DNA from: Burkholderiaceae bacterium
Lineage (GTDB): Bacteria > Pseudomonadota > Gammaproteobacteria > Burkholderiales > Burkholderiaceae_E
NCBI GenBank assembly: GCA_023954015.1
Contig: JAMLIS010000013.1
Location: 1 to 64,000, forward strand
Length of the DNA: 64,000 nt
Direction: 5' to 3'
The position numbers and the translations under genes are program-made. The notes beneath the pieces were generated by a model, which worked only from the letters and a program-made list of their open reading frames with translations, made no database searches and was not told where the DNA came from. Position 1 is the stretch's first letter, and every line of letters begins with the position of its first letter. Shown in pieces: positions 17,867-27,791 of the stretch.

Positions 17867-18834
17867 CGCGGCAGCGGCGGCGGCTGCGCGACGGCCGCCT
17901 CGAGCTTGTCGACGAACAGCCTGGCGACGTCGAAGCCCTTCTGCTGGCGGATCTCCTGGAAGCAGGTCGGGCTCGTCACGTTGATCTCGGTGACATAGTC
18001 GCCGATCAGGTCCAGGCCCACGAGCAGCAGCCCGCGCGCGGCCAGCTTCGGTGCGAGCGCCTCGCCGACCTCCCGGTCGCGCGCCGACAGCGGCTTCGCC
18101 ACGCCGGTGCCGCCGGCGGCGAGATTGCCGCGGAACTCGCCCGTCTTCGGGATGCGCGCGAGGCTATACGGGACCACCTCGCCGCCGATCAGCAGCACGC
18201 GCTTGTCGCCTTCGGAGATCTGCGGGATGTAGCGCTGCGCCATCACCGTGCGCGCGCCGAACAGGTTCAGCGCCTCGATGATCACCGACAGGTTCGGGTC
18301 TCCGCGCTTGGCGCGGAAGATCGACGTGCCGCCCATGCCGTCGAGCAGCTTGAACACCGCCTCGTCGTGCTCGTCGACGAAGGCGCGCAGCGCGTCGGCC
18401 GAACGCGTCACCAGCGTGGGCGCCGCGAACTGCGGGAACTCGGCGACCGACAGCTTCTCGTTGTGGTCGCGGATGGCGCGCGGGTCGTTGAACACGCGCG
18501 CGCCTTCGCGCACCGCCTGCTCGAGGAGATACGTGGAATAGACGTACTCCATGTCGAAGGGCGGATCCTTGCGCATCAGCACCGCGTCGAAGGCCGCGAC
18601 CGGCCCGGGCGCGGGCGCGCCGAGCGCGTACCACGGCCCGCCGCTGCCGGTGTCGTCGGTGATCTGCAGCGGCGTGGCGACGACCATCGCACGCTCGTTC
18701 GCGTACGACAGCTGGTGCTGCCCGCAGACGAAGAGCGCGTGGCCGCGCGTGGCCGCCTCGACCATCATCGCGTAGGTCGTGTCCTTGTAGGTCTTGATCT
18801 GCGAAAGCGGATCGAGGATCACCAGCAAGCGCAT
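17863..18834 (-). CDS. gshB: glutathione synthetase
   Basis: ATP-grasp ligase joining gamma-glutamylcysteine and glycine, 323 residues. The N-terminal domain starts MRLLVILDPLSQIKTYKD; the ATP-grasp motifs include FKLLDGMGGTSIFRA, GEFRGNLAAGGTG and the metal-binding ending DYVTEINVTSPTCFQEI. The start at 18834 gives the standard bacterial N-terminus. It lies 14 bases after gshA and overlaps the EIIA-Man gene by 4 bases. Confidence 0.97.
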   Translation of the reverse strand: MRLLVILDPLSQIKTYKDTTYAMMVEAATRGHALFVCGQHQLSYANERAMVVATPLQITDDTGSGGPWYALGAPAPGPVAAFDAVLMRKDPPFDMEYVYSTYLLEQAVREGARVFNDPRAIRDHNEKLSVAEFPQFAAPTLVTRSADALRAFVDEHDEAVFKLLDGMGGTSIFRAKRGDPNLSVIIEALNLFGARTVMAQRYIPQISEGDKRVLLIGGEVVPYSLARIPKTGEFRGNLAAGGTGVAKPLSARDREVGEALAPKLAARGLLLVGLDLIGDYVTEINVTSPTCFQEIRQQKGFDVARLFVDKLEAAVAQPPPLPR

Positions 18835-18848
18835 CTTCGCGTCCTTCG

Positions 18849-20141
18849 TCAGCCGTACAGCGACGGGTCGGGGTCGGTCTGCTCGAGTTCGACGGCTGCG
18901 GCGAGCAGCGCCAGCCGCGCAACGACACCGTAGACGTAGAAGCGGTTCACCGCGTGCTCGACCGATTCGCCGTGGTCGGGCAGGTGGCAGCTCGCCGCGA
19001 AAGGCAGCGGCACGAAATGCATGCCCGGCGCGTTCAGGTTCTCGTCGGGGCCGCGCTGCGTGTGCACGCGGTAGAAACCGCCGACGACGTAGCGGTCGAT
19101 CGTGTAGACGACCGGTTCGGCGACACCGCCGTCGACGGTCTCCACGGTGCGCACGCCTTCCTGCACGACGACCTCGTCCACGGCTCGCCCGCTCGGACCC
19201 GAGGCCATCGCCTGGCGCTCGGCGGGACTCGCGCGGCGCAGCTGGGCCGCGTCGCGCACCGGCGTGACGCCGATGCCGCAGGTGCCGGCGTTCGCCTTCA
19301 CGACGGCGAAGGGCGCCTCGTCGATGCCGTGCTCCCGGTAGCGCGCGCGCGCCTGGCGCAGGATCCGGTCGACGGCGGCCGCCACGCGGTCGACGCCGGC
19401 GCCGCCGACGAAGTCGACCTCGCTGCACTCGACGAAGTGCGTCGTGACCAGCCACGGGTCGAAATCGAACTGCCTGGCGAAGCGGCGCGCGACCTCGGCG
19501 TAGGCGGCGAAGTGTCGCGACTTGCGACGCAGCGCCCAGCCGGCGTGCAACGGCGGCAGCAGCACCTGCTCGTGCACGTTCGCGAGCACCTCGGGCAGGC
19601 CCGCAGGCAGGTCGTCGTTGAGCAGGATCGAGCACGGGTCGAAGTCGGCCAGGCCGACCCGGAAGCCGCGGCGCACGAGCGGCTCGACGAGCAAGGTCTC
19701 GCCGTCACCGGCGTCGATGCGCACCGGCGAGGCGAGCGCCGGGTCGACGCTGCCGTAGCGCACGCGCAATCCGGTCTGCCGCAGGATCGTCGACAGCCGG
19801 CGCAGGCTGCGCAGGTAGCGCGCATCGCGCCGACGGGCGTCGGGAATCAGCAGCAGGTTGCGCGCGTCGGGGCAGTATTTCTCGATCGCTGCCATCGCCG
19901 CCTGCACGGCAAGCGGCAGCGTGTCCTCGGAGAGGCTGTCGAAGCCGGCCGGAAACAGGTTCGTGTCGACCGGCGCGATCTTGAAGCCGGCGTTGCGCAG
20001 GTCGACCGACGCATAGAACGGCGGAGTGTGGTCCTGCCATTCGAGACGGAACCAGCGTTCGATGCGAGCGCTCGCCTCGAGCAGGTGCCGCTCGAAATCC
20101 TGCAGCGGCGCGGAGATCGCCTGGGCGAAATCGGGGAGCAT
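18849..20141 (-). CDS. gshA: glutamate-cysteine ligase, proteobacterial GshA type
   Basis: First enzyme of glutathione synthesis, 430 residues. It belongs to the separate GshA class of betaproteobacteria and acidithiobacilli, which is unrelated in sequence to E. coli GshA. Recognisable segments are RNAGFKIAPVDTNLFPAGFD near the N-terminus, FAVVKANAGTCGIGV and VYTIDRYVVGGFYRVHTQR. The ATG at 20141 (MLPDFAQAI) is preferred over an upstream in-frame codon. It heads the gshA-gshB-EIIA-ptsH-ptsI run. Confidence 0.93.
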   Translation of the reverse strand: MLPDFAQAISAPLQDFERHLLEASARIERWFRLEWQDHTPPFYASVDLRNAGFKIAPVDTNLFPAGFDSLSEDTLPLAVQAAMAAIEKYCPDARNLLLIPDARRRDARYLRSLRRLSTILRQTGLRVRYGSVDPALASPVRIDAGDGETLLVEPLVRRGFRVGLADFDPCSILLNDDLPAGLPEVLANVHEQVLLPPLHAGWALRRKSRHFAAYAEVARRFARQFDFDPWLVTTHFVECSEVDFVGGAGVDRVAAAVDRILRQARARYREHGIDEAPFAVVKANAGTCGIGVTPVRDAAQLRRASPAERQAMASGPSGRAVDEVVVQEGVRTVETVDGGVAEPVVYTIDRYVVGGFYRVHTQRGPDENLNAPGMHFVPLPFAASCHLPDHGESVEHAVNRFYVYGVVARLALLAAAVELEQTDPDPSLYG

Positions 20142-20211
20142 GGACGGAAACGGTGCGCGCCGCCGCAACGGCGGCCACGCACCGATTGTAGCGTCGGGCT
20201 CGTCCCGTCGA

Positions 20212-20258
20212 ATTCCGGCGCTGATTCCGGCGCTGATTCCGGCGCTGATTCCGGCGCG
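20212..20258. repeat. 12-base tandem repeat
   Basis: Four near-perfect copies of ATTCCGGCGCTG between the divergently facing ends of gshA (start) and the GH17-GT2 gene (stop). It may form part of the gshA upstream region. Confidence 0.8.
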
Positions 20259-20262
20259 AACT

Positions 20263-23013
20263 TCAGCGCACTTCGCCCGCCCTCACGCGCAGCATCGCTG
20301 CGGAACCCGTTGCCGCCGGCGCGTCGACGGCGGACGACGCGCGGGCGGGGGACGGCGTCCGTTCCGGCACCCGGGACAACGCGTTGCAGGTCAGCGCCGC
20401 CGCATACGGCAGCGACTGCAGCAACAGGATCGTCGTCCACATCGTCGCTTCCCACTGGCGAGCCTGCTGCGTGACGAGCACGCCGATCGCGCAGGCGACG
20501 AGCCCGGCGAACAGGAACGCTTCCTCGCGCACCGGCAGCGGCGCCCGCGCCGCGCCGGCGTTCGCCTCCTTGCCGCTCGCCTTGCGCGTGATCTCGAATA
20601 CCGCGCGCCGGAAGGCCAGCCCGCTGAAGACGCCGCGCGCGATCGCGTGCGACAGCGCCATGCCGGCGAGCGCCGAGCCGGCGATGTCGGAGGCCGGGCA
20701 GCGCACGCGCCGCGCGTAGAGCAGCGGACCGAAGAGCGCCTTGACGACGAAGAAGACGAACAGCGGCAGCATGAAGAGCGCGATCGGCAGGCTGAACCAC
20801 TGCGGCGCCGCGAGCACGCCCACCGTCCACAGCATCGCCGCGAAGGCGAAGACCAGGTGCAGCGCGTCACCCAGCCACGACAGCCACCCGGTGAGGAAAT
20901 GGTAGCGCTGGCCCGCGCTCAGGCGTGCGCCCGAGACGAGCGCTCGCCGATGGCCGCGCAGGATCTGCATCGCGCCCTGCGCCCAGCGCCGGCGCTGCTT
21001 GCGGAACGAGGCGAAGTCGTGCGGCGTGAGTCCATGACCCATCGGCTCGTCGACGTAGACGGTGGAGTAGCCCGCCTGCATAAGGCGCAGCCCCAGTTCG
21101 GCGTCCTCGCAGATCGTCCACTCGGCCCACTGTCCGTGCTCGCGCAGCGCCCGTGCGCGGATCAGCGTCATCGTGCCGTGCTGGATGATCGCGTCGCGCT
21201 CGTTGCGGTGATGCATGCCGATGCGGAAGAAGCCGTCGTACTCGTAGTTCATCATCCGGCGCAACGGCTGGTTCTGCCAGTCGCGGTGCGCCTGCGGCGC
21301 CTGCACGACGGCGACCTTCGCGTCGTCGAAATGCGCGACGAGCGAGCGCAGCCAGTCGCGGCGCACCACGTAGTCGGCGTCGACGACGCCGACCACTTCG
21401 GCGGCCGGATCGGCCTGCCCGAGCGCGAAGTTCAACGCCCCGGCCTTGAAGCCCGGCCAGCTCGGCAGGTGGAAGAAGCGAAAGCGCGCGCCCAGGCGCT
21501 CGACGTGCGCCTGCACGGGCTTCCACAGCGCCTCGTCCCTCGTGTTGTTGTCGATGACCAGCACTTCGTAGTTGGCGTAGTCGAGCCGCGCCAGGCTGTC
21601 GAGCGTGGCGATCACCATCTCGGGCGGCTCGTTGCAGCAGGCCAGGTGCACCGAGACGCGCGGCTCGCGCGCGCCCTGCGGCAGCGGGCGCGGCCGGAAG
21701 CGGCGGCGCAGATTGCCCGGCCAGTACATCTCGACGAACTCGAAGCCGTTGGCCAGCAGGATCGCGACCATCGCCGCCAGCGACGGCAGTAGCAGCGCGA
21801 GCGCGGCCCAGTCGGTGGGGCGCAGGTAGTAGTCGAAGGGCAGCGCGACGAGCCACACGGCAAGCGAAGCCGCCGCCTGGATCATCGCCGCGAAAGCGAC
21901 GCGACTGGCCAGCCGCATCCGTGCGAAGGCCGCGCAGAACCCCAGGATGGGCCCGAGCGCCAGCAGCGACGCCGCCAGCGCCTTCGCGGCCCAGTGCGCA
22001 TCGTTCTCGACCGGGCCGGTCATCGCGAACTTCGGCGTGCGGTCGGCGTCGAAGACGCCCCAGTAGGCGCCGACGCGGCCTTCCTGCGCGCTCTTCCACG
22101 GCTGGTCGACCGCCTCCATCAGGTAGTAGTCGATCGAGTTCGCGCGCGCGTGCACGAGGAAGTCGCGGATGAAGCGCGCCTGCATCGCCGGCGTCGCCGA
22201 GGCGCCGTCGAAGCGGTCGCCGCGGCTCGGCCAGCCGATCTCGCCGATCACCACCTGCTTGTCCGGAAAACGCCGTCGCAACTGGTCGAGCCGCTGCATC
22301 GCGTGCTCGAGCGCCTCCCGCTCCGGTACGCCCTCCCAGTAGGGCAGCAGGTGCACGGTGATGAAGTCGACCTGCCGGGCGAGCTGCGGGTTCGCGAACC
22401 AGACGTGCCACGGCTCGGCGGTCGACACCGGCACGCGCGTGGCCGTGCGCATCTCCTTCAGGTAGCCGATCAGCTCCTGCACGTCGAGGTCCCCGCGCAG
22501 CAGCGCCTCGTTGCCGACGATGATCCGCTCGATGCTCGAGTGCTCGGCGGCGGCGCGCTTGACCGCTTCCATCTCCCGGCGGTTGTTCAGCGAGCGCCGG
22601 TCGAGCCAGACGCCCGCCGTCAGCTTCAGCCCGTGGCGCTCGGCCAGCGCCGGCAACTGCGGGATCTCGCTCGAGCTGTAGGTGCGGATGCGTCGCGTGT
22701 GATCGGCGAGCATCGCCAGGTCGGCATCCACCGCCTCGAGACTCGGGTAGCGGCGCTGCGTCGGATCGTCCCAGCGCTGGAAGGCGTTATAGGCCATGCC
22801 CGTCACGCGCCCGTGGAAATCGGGCGCCTCGATCGCCGGATTGAGCAGTCGCCAGCCGGCGAGATTGCCCGCGACGATCGCCAGGGCGAGCACCAGCGTG
22901 GGCGTCGATACCATGGAGGGAAGGCGGCGGGCCGCTGCGTACAAACGCCGCGCCGGTGCGCGCAGTTCGATCAGCATCGATTTTCGGGAGGCAAGGAGAT
23001 GGGGGGCGAACAT
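20263..23013 (-). CDS. GH17-GT2 fusion, beta-glucan synthase (NdvB-like)
   Basis: A membrane protein of about 916 residues built like Pseudomonas NdvB, which makes cyclic or periplasmic beta-1,3-glucans. After an N-terminal helix (TLVLALAIVAGNLAGW) comes a GH17 domain with the acid/base glutamate in IIVGNEALLRG and the nucleophile in VVIGEIGWPSRGD. Then come membrane helices, a GT2 domain (VVDADYVV, EDAELGLRL, and the QRRRW processive-synthase motif) and about five more helices. The start is uncertain (23013, 22977 or 22914). It is divergent from a second GH17 gene. Confidence 0.85.
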   Translation of the reverse strand: MFAPHLLASRKSMLIELRAPARRLYAAARRLPSMVSTPTLVLALAIVAGNLAGWRLLNPAIEAPDFHGRVTGMAYNAFQRWDDPTQRRYPSLEAVDADLAMLADHTRRIRTYSSSEIPQLPALAERHGLKLTAGVWLDRRSLNNRREMEAVKRAAAEHSSIERIIVGNEALLRGDLDVQELIGYLKEMRTATRVPVSTAEPWHVWFANPQLARQVDFITVHLLPYWEGVPEREALEHAMQRLDQLRRRFPDKQVVIGEIGWPSRGDRFDGASATPAMQARFIRDFLVHARANSIDYYLMEAVDQPWKSAQEGRVGAYWGVFDADRTPKFAMTGPVENDAHWAAKALAASLLALGPILGFCAAFARMRLASRVAFAAMIQAAASLAVWLVALPFDYYLRPTDWAALALLLPSLAAMVAILLANGFEFVEMYWPGNLRRRFRPRPLPQGAREPRVSVHLACCNEPPEMVIATLDSLARLDYANYEVLVIDNNTRDEALWKPVQAHVERLGARFRFFHLPSWPGFKAGALNFALGQADPAAEVVGVVDADYVVRRDWLRSLVAHFDDAKVAVVQAPQAHRDWQNQPLRRMMNYEYDGFFRIGMHHRNERDAIIQHGTMTLIRARALREHGQWAEWTICEDAELGLRLMQAGYSTVYVDEPMGHGLTPHDFASFRKQRRRWAQGAMQILRGHRRALVSGARLSAGQRYHFLTGWLSWLGDALHLVFAFAAMLWTVGVLAAPQWFSLPIALFMLPLFVFFVVKALFGPLLYARRVRCPASDIAGSALAGMALSHAIARGVFSGLAFRRAVFEITRKASGKEANAGAARAPLPVREEAFLFAGLVACAIGVLVTQQARQWEATMWTTILLLQSLPYAAALTCNALSRVPERTPSPARASSAVDAPAATGSAAMLRVRAGEVR

Positions 23014-23059
23014 TACCGAAGTTCCCGTCGGACCACGGGTAATCCCGGTCTTGCCCGCT

Positions 23060-24841
23060 GTGCGGCCCGGGAGTAGCAACCCTCGTGCCCCCGGCTCCGG
23101 CTCGGCGGCGCCGTTCGGCGGACAGCACGCGCCCGGCGACGGGCCACGGGGACACGCGCTCGCCGCACCCGCGCTCTTCGCACTCGCGCTCTTCGCGCTG
23201 GCGCTGCTCGGCTGGTGGGGCTGGCTCGGCGTGCAGCGACCGGCGCCCGATCCGGGCGTCGAGCGCGTCGACTGCATTTCGTATGCGCCGTTCCGTCGGC
23301 CCGGCGAGTCTCCGCTCGAGCCGTCGAACCGCATATCGCGCGAGCGCGTGCGCGCCGATCTGGCGCTGCTGTCGACGATCACCGACTGCATCCGCACCTA
23401 TTCGGTCGACCAGGGTCTCGATCAGGTTCCGTCCGTCGCCGGCGAATTCGGCCTGCAGGTGCTGCTCGGCGCCTGGCTCGGCCGTGACCGCGATCGGAAC
23501 GAACTCGAGATGGAGCGCGCGCTCGCGCTCGCCCAGCGTCATCGGGGCACGGTGCGGGCGCTCGTGGTCGGCAACGAAGTGCTGCTGCGCGGCGAGCTGG
23601 CCGAGAGCGAACTGATCGCGCTGGCCGAGCGCGCCAGGCGCGAGCTGGACATTCCGGTCACCTATGCCGACGTCTGGGAGCTGTGGCTGCGCCACCCGAA
23701 GCTCGCCGACGCGGTCGACTTCGTCACCGTGCACGTGCTGCCGTACTGGGAAAACGAGCCGGTCGCCGCCGAACGCGCGGTGCAACACGTGCTCTCGGCG
23801 CACCGGCGCGTGCAACTCGCCTTCCCCGGGCGCGAGATCCTGATCGGCGAGACCGGCTGGCCGCGCGCCGGTCGCCAGCGACGCGAAGCCGTGCCGGGCC
23901 GCGTCGAGCAGGCGCGCTACGTACGCGGCTTCGTGCGAGCGGCCGCCGAGCACGGGCTGCGCTACAACCTGATCGAGGCCTTCGACCAGCCGTGGAAACG
24001 CCGGCTCGAAGGCGCGATGGGCGGCTACTGGGGCCTGTTCACCGGCGACGGCGAGCGCGCGTTTCCGTGGCGCGGACCGGTGCGCGCCGATCCTCGGTGG
24101 CGCGACGGCCTGCTCGGCGGCGCCGCCGGTGCGGCGGCCTTCGCGCTGTTCGCCGGCCTGGTGCTCGTGCGCCCAGGGCGCGACGCGCCGCGCCCTCGGG
24201 CGCGCTTCGTTCTCGCGCATGCGCGCTTCGTGCTCGCGCCGGCACTCGCCGGCTGTGCGGCGGGCGCGCTGCTCGTCGCGCAATGGCGCTACGCAATGCA
24301 TTGGAACCAGGACTGGACGCACGAGCTGACGGCGATCGCCGGCGCGCTCGCGACGGTCGCCTACGCCTGGCTGGCGACGCAGCGGCTGGCACAACCGGCC
24401 TGCGAGCGAGCTGCGATACCGGGCGTATACGAGGCGGTCGGCACATCCGCCCCCGGGGCGGCGCCGGCGGCGCGCTGGCTCGGCCTGCTGCGCTTCGGCT
24501 GGCTGTTCGCCGCGGCGATGAGCGTCGTGCTGCTCGTCTTCGATGCGCGCTACCGCGGCTTTCCGTGGGCCGGCTTCGCGATGCCGCTGGCGATGCAGGG
24601 CCTGCTCGCGCTGCACGGGGAGCGGCTCGCCCCCGGCGCGCGCGAAGAGCGCGCGTTGTGCGTGGTCGTGTTCGCGGCAGCCGCGCTCGTGCTCGCGCAG
24701 GAGACGCTGCTGAACGCTCAGGCAGTCGTGTTCGTCGGCGGCGTCGCGCTGTTCGCGGTCTCGTGCATCGGGCTGCCCCCGGCGCGCACCAGGACGAGCA
24801 TCGCCAGCAGCGCGCCGAAGGCCGAGAGCGCGAACGAATAG
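23060..24841 (+). CDS. GH17-domain membrane protein, glucanase/transglycosylase-like
   Basis: A protein of about 593 residues: a hydrophobic segment (LFALALFALALLGWWGWLGV), a GH17 domain with glutamates in LVVGNEVLLRG and ILIGETGWPRAG and the family FDQPWKRR and GYWGLF motifs, then about seven C-terminal membrane helices. It resembles NdvC-type proteins or the GH17 half of its divergent neighbour. No ATG suits: a GTG at 23060 or TTG at 23051 keeps the first helix, while an ATG at 22913 would overlap the divergent gene. Its 3' end overlaps the next gene tail to tail by 124 bases. Confidence 0.8.
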   Translation: MRPGSSNPRAPGSGSAAPFGGQHAPGDGPRGHALAAPALFALALFALALLGWWGWLGVQRPAPDPGVERVDCISYAPFRRPGESPLEPSNRISRERVRADLALLSTITDCIRTYSVDQGLDQVPSVAGEFGLQVLLGAWLGRDRDRNELEMERALALAQRHRGTVRALVVGNEVLLRGELAESELIALAERARRELDIPVTYADVWELWLRHPKLADAVDFVTVHVLPYWENEPVAAERAVQHVLSAHRRVQLAFPGREILIGETGWPRAGRQRREAVPGRVEQARYVRGFVRAAAEHGLRYNLIEAFDQPWKRRLEGAMGGYWGLFTGDGERAFPWRGPVRADPRWRDGLLGGAAGAAAFALFAGLVLVRPGRDAPRPRARFVLAHARFVLAPALAGCAAGALLVAQWRYAMHWNQDWTHELTAIAGALATVAYAWLATQRLAQPACERAAIPGVYEAVGTSAPGAAPAARWLGLLRFGWLFAAAMSVVLLVFDARYRGFPWAGFAMPLAMQGLLALHGERLAPGAREERALCVVVFAAAALVLAQETLLNAQAVVFVGGVALFAVSCIGLPPARTRTSIASSAPKAESANE

Positions 24842-25173
24842 AGCACGAGCCCGATGCCGCCGAGGGTTAGCGCGAGCTGCGCGAGCGGGCGGCTGCGCGC
24901 CCCCGTCGCGGCCAGCGCGACGGCGGTCGCGCCCCAGCCGATCCCCTGCGTGGTGAAGCCGAGGACGACGAGCGTGCGCAATGCGCAGGGACCGGCCCAA
25001 GGGGCGGGGTCGCAAACATGGGCGATCGACGCCGGCTCGACGATCAGGTGGCGCACGAGCAGCGCCAGCGCAACCGCGACGCCGAACGGAACTGCCTCCC
25101 GCAAGACGGGCGGCAGCGCGCGCACGAACGGGTGCGCGGCGAGCGAAGCGGGTGCGGGCAGCCGGGGAATCAC
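24718..25173 (-). CDS. small hypothetical membrane protein
   Basis: A 151-residue protein with three or four hydrophobic segments (EAVPFGVAVALALLVRHLIV, TQGIGWGATAVALAATGA, LALTLGGIGLVLYSFALSAF). Its visible motif VCDPAPWAGPCALRTLVVLG looks conserved, with a likely cysteine pair. The last 40 residues are encoded in the 124-base overlap with the convergent GH17 gene. Its start is 2 bases from the amtB stop on the same strand, so it may be the last gene of the glnK-amtB transcript. The function is unknown. Confidence 0.6.
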   Translation of the reverse strand: MIPRLPAPASLAAHPFVRALPPVLREAVPFGVAVALALLVRHLIVEPASIAHVCDPAPWAGPCALRTLVVLGFTTQGIGWGATAVALAATGARSRPLAQLALTLGGIGLVLYSFALSAFGALLAMLVLVRAGGSPMHETANSATPPTNTTA

Positions 25174-25174
25174 C

Positions 25175-26970
<1,796 letters not shown>

Positions 26971-26983
26971 TCACGAGTGCAGA

Positions 26984-26999
26984 CGCAGCTTCCGTGCCA
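26984..26999 (-). promoter_or_regulatory. sigma-54 promoter of glnK-amtB
   Basis: Read on the minus strand, TGGCACG-N4-CTGCG keeps the invariant GG and GC of the -24/-12 promoter at correct spacing, about 80 bases upstream of glnK. An NtrC-activated promoter is expected for this operon. The rest of the gap to ubiK (up to 27237) contains GC-rich repeats on GCGCCGCATCGG (27080 to 27150) and no gene. Confidence 0.75.
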
Positions 27000-27237
27000 C
27001 CGAACGAATTGCGCCGGGGCGGTGCATCGCGTGGGCGCATCTTGGATTCCGTGCCCCGCGTCTCGCGTTCCGTGCCCCGCATCGGCGCGTCAGGGCGCCG
27101 CATCGGGGCGCCGCGGCGCCGCATCGGCGCGCCGCGGCGCAAGGCGGGGCGCGGGCCGCGTCGTCCGTTCGCATCGGCCATCGGCCGCAGGGGCGAAGCG
27201 CGGCGCCATGGCCACCCGGTGCTAGACTCGTCGAACG

Positions 27238-27639
27238 ATGAAGACGACACCGCAATCGCTGCTCGCCGAGCTGCAACAGCGCGTCTCGGAGCTGTTCCGC
27301 AACAGTCCGGCCGCCGACATCGAGCGCAACCTGAAGGCGATGCTCGCGCAGAGTTTCCAGCGCGTCGACCTGGTCACGCGCGACGAGTTCGACACGCAAC
27401 TCGAGCGGGTGTCGCGTCTCCAGGAGCGCATCGCGATGCTCGAGCAGCGCCTCGATTCCGCAGCGCCGGCAGCGGCCGAAGGCGGCGCATCGGCTGCGTC
27501 CGGTGGGCCGGGCGGCGCGTCCGGTGCGCAAGGCGGCGAGTCCGGTGCGCAAGGCGGCGCGTCCGGCGCGCCGGGCGACGAAGCGATTCCGATGCCGGGT
27601 CCGCGCCCGACGCCCGATGACCCCGGCCCGGTCATCTGA
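27238..27639 (+). CDS. ubiK: ubiquinone biosynthesis accessory factor UbiK
   Basis: A UbiK/YqiC family coiled-coil protein that assists ubiquinone synthesis. It has 133 residues. The conserved region is residues 1 to 75 (DIERNLKAMLAQSFQRVDLV, then the coiled coil RVSRLQERIAMLEQRL). The C-terminal tail is a Gly/Ser/Ala repeat of about 60 residues (GGASGAQGGESGAQ), encoded by a 21-base minisatellite and not part of the family. The start is at ATG 27238. Confidence 0.85.
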   Translation: MKTTPQSLLAELQQRVSELFRNSPAADIERNLKAMLAQSFQRVDLVTRDEFDTQLERVSRLQERIAMLEQRLDSAAPAAAEGGASAASGGPGGASGAQGGESGAQGGASGAPGDEAIPMPGPRPTPDDPGPVI

Positions 27640-27791
27640 TGCAATGCCTTGCGCTGGCCAGTACGAAGACCCGCAGTAACGCAACAAGATGAAAGCGCGT
27701 CTTCGGCTCACTGGCGGCGCCGCGAATCCTCGCCGGGGCCAATTGCGCCCCTGACGCGACTGCACCACGCGGCCACGGCTGCACGCCAGCG

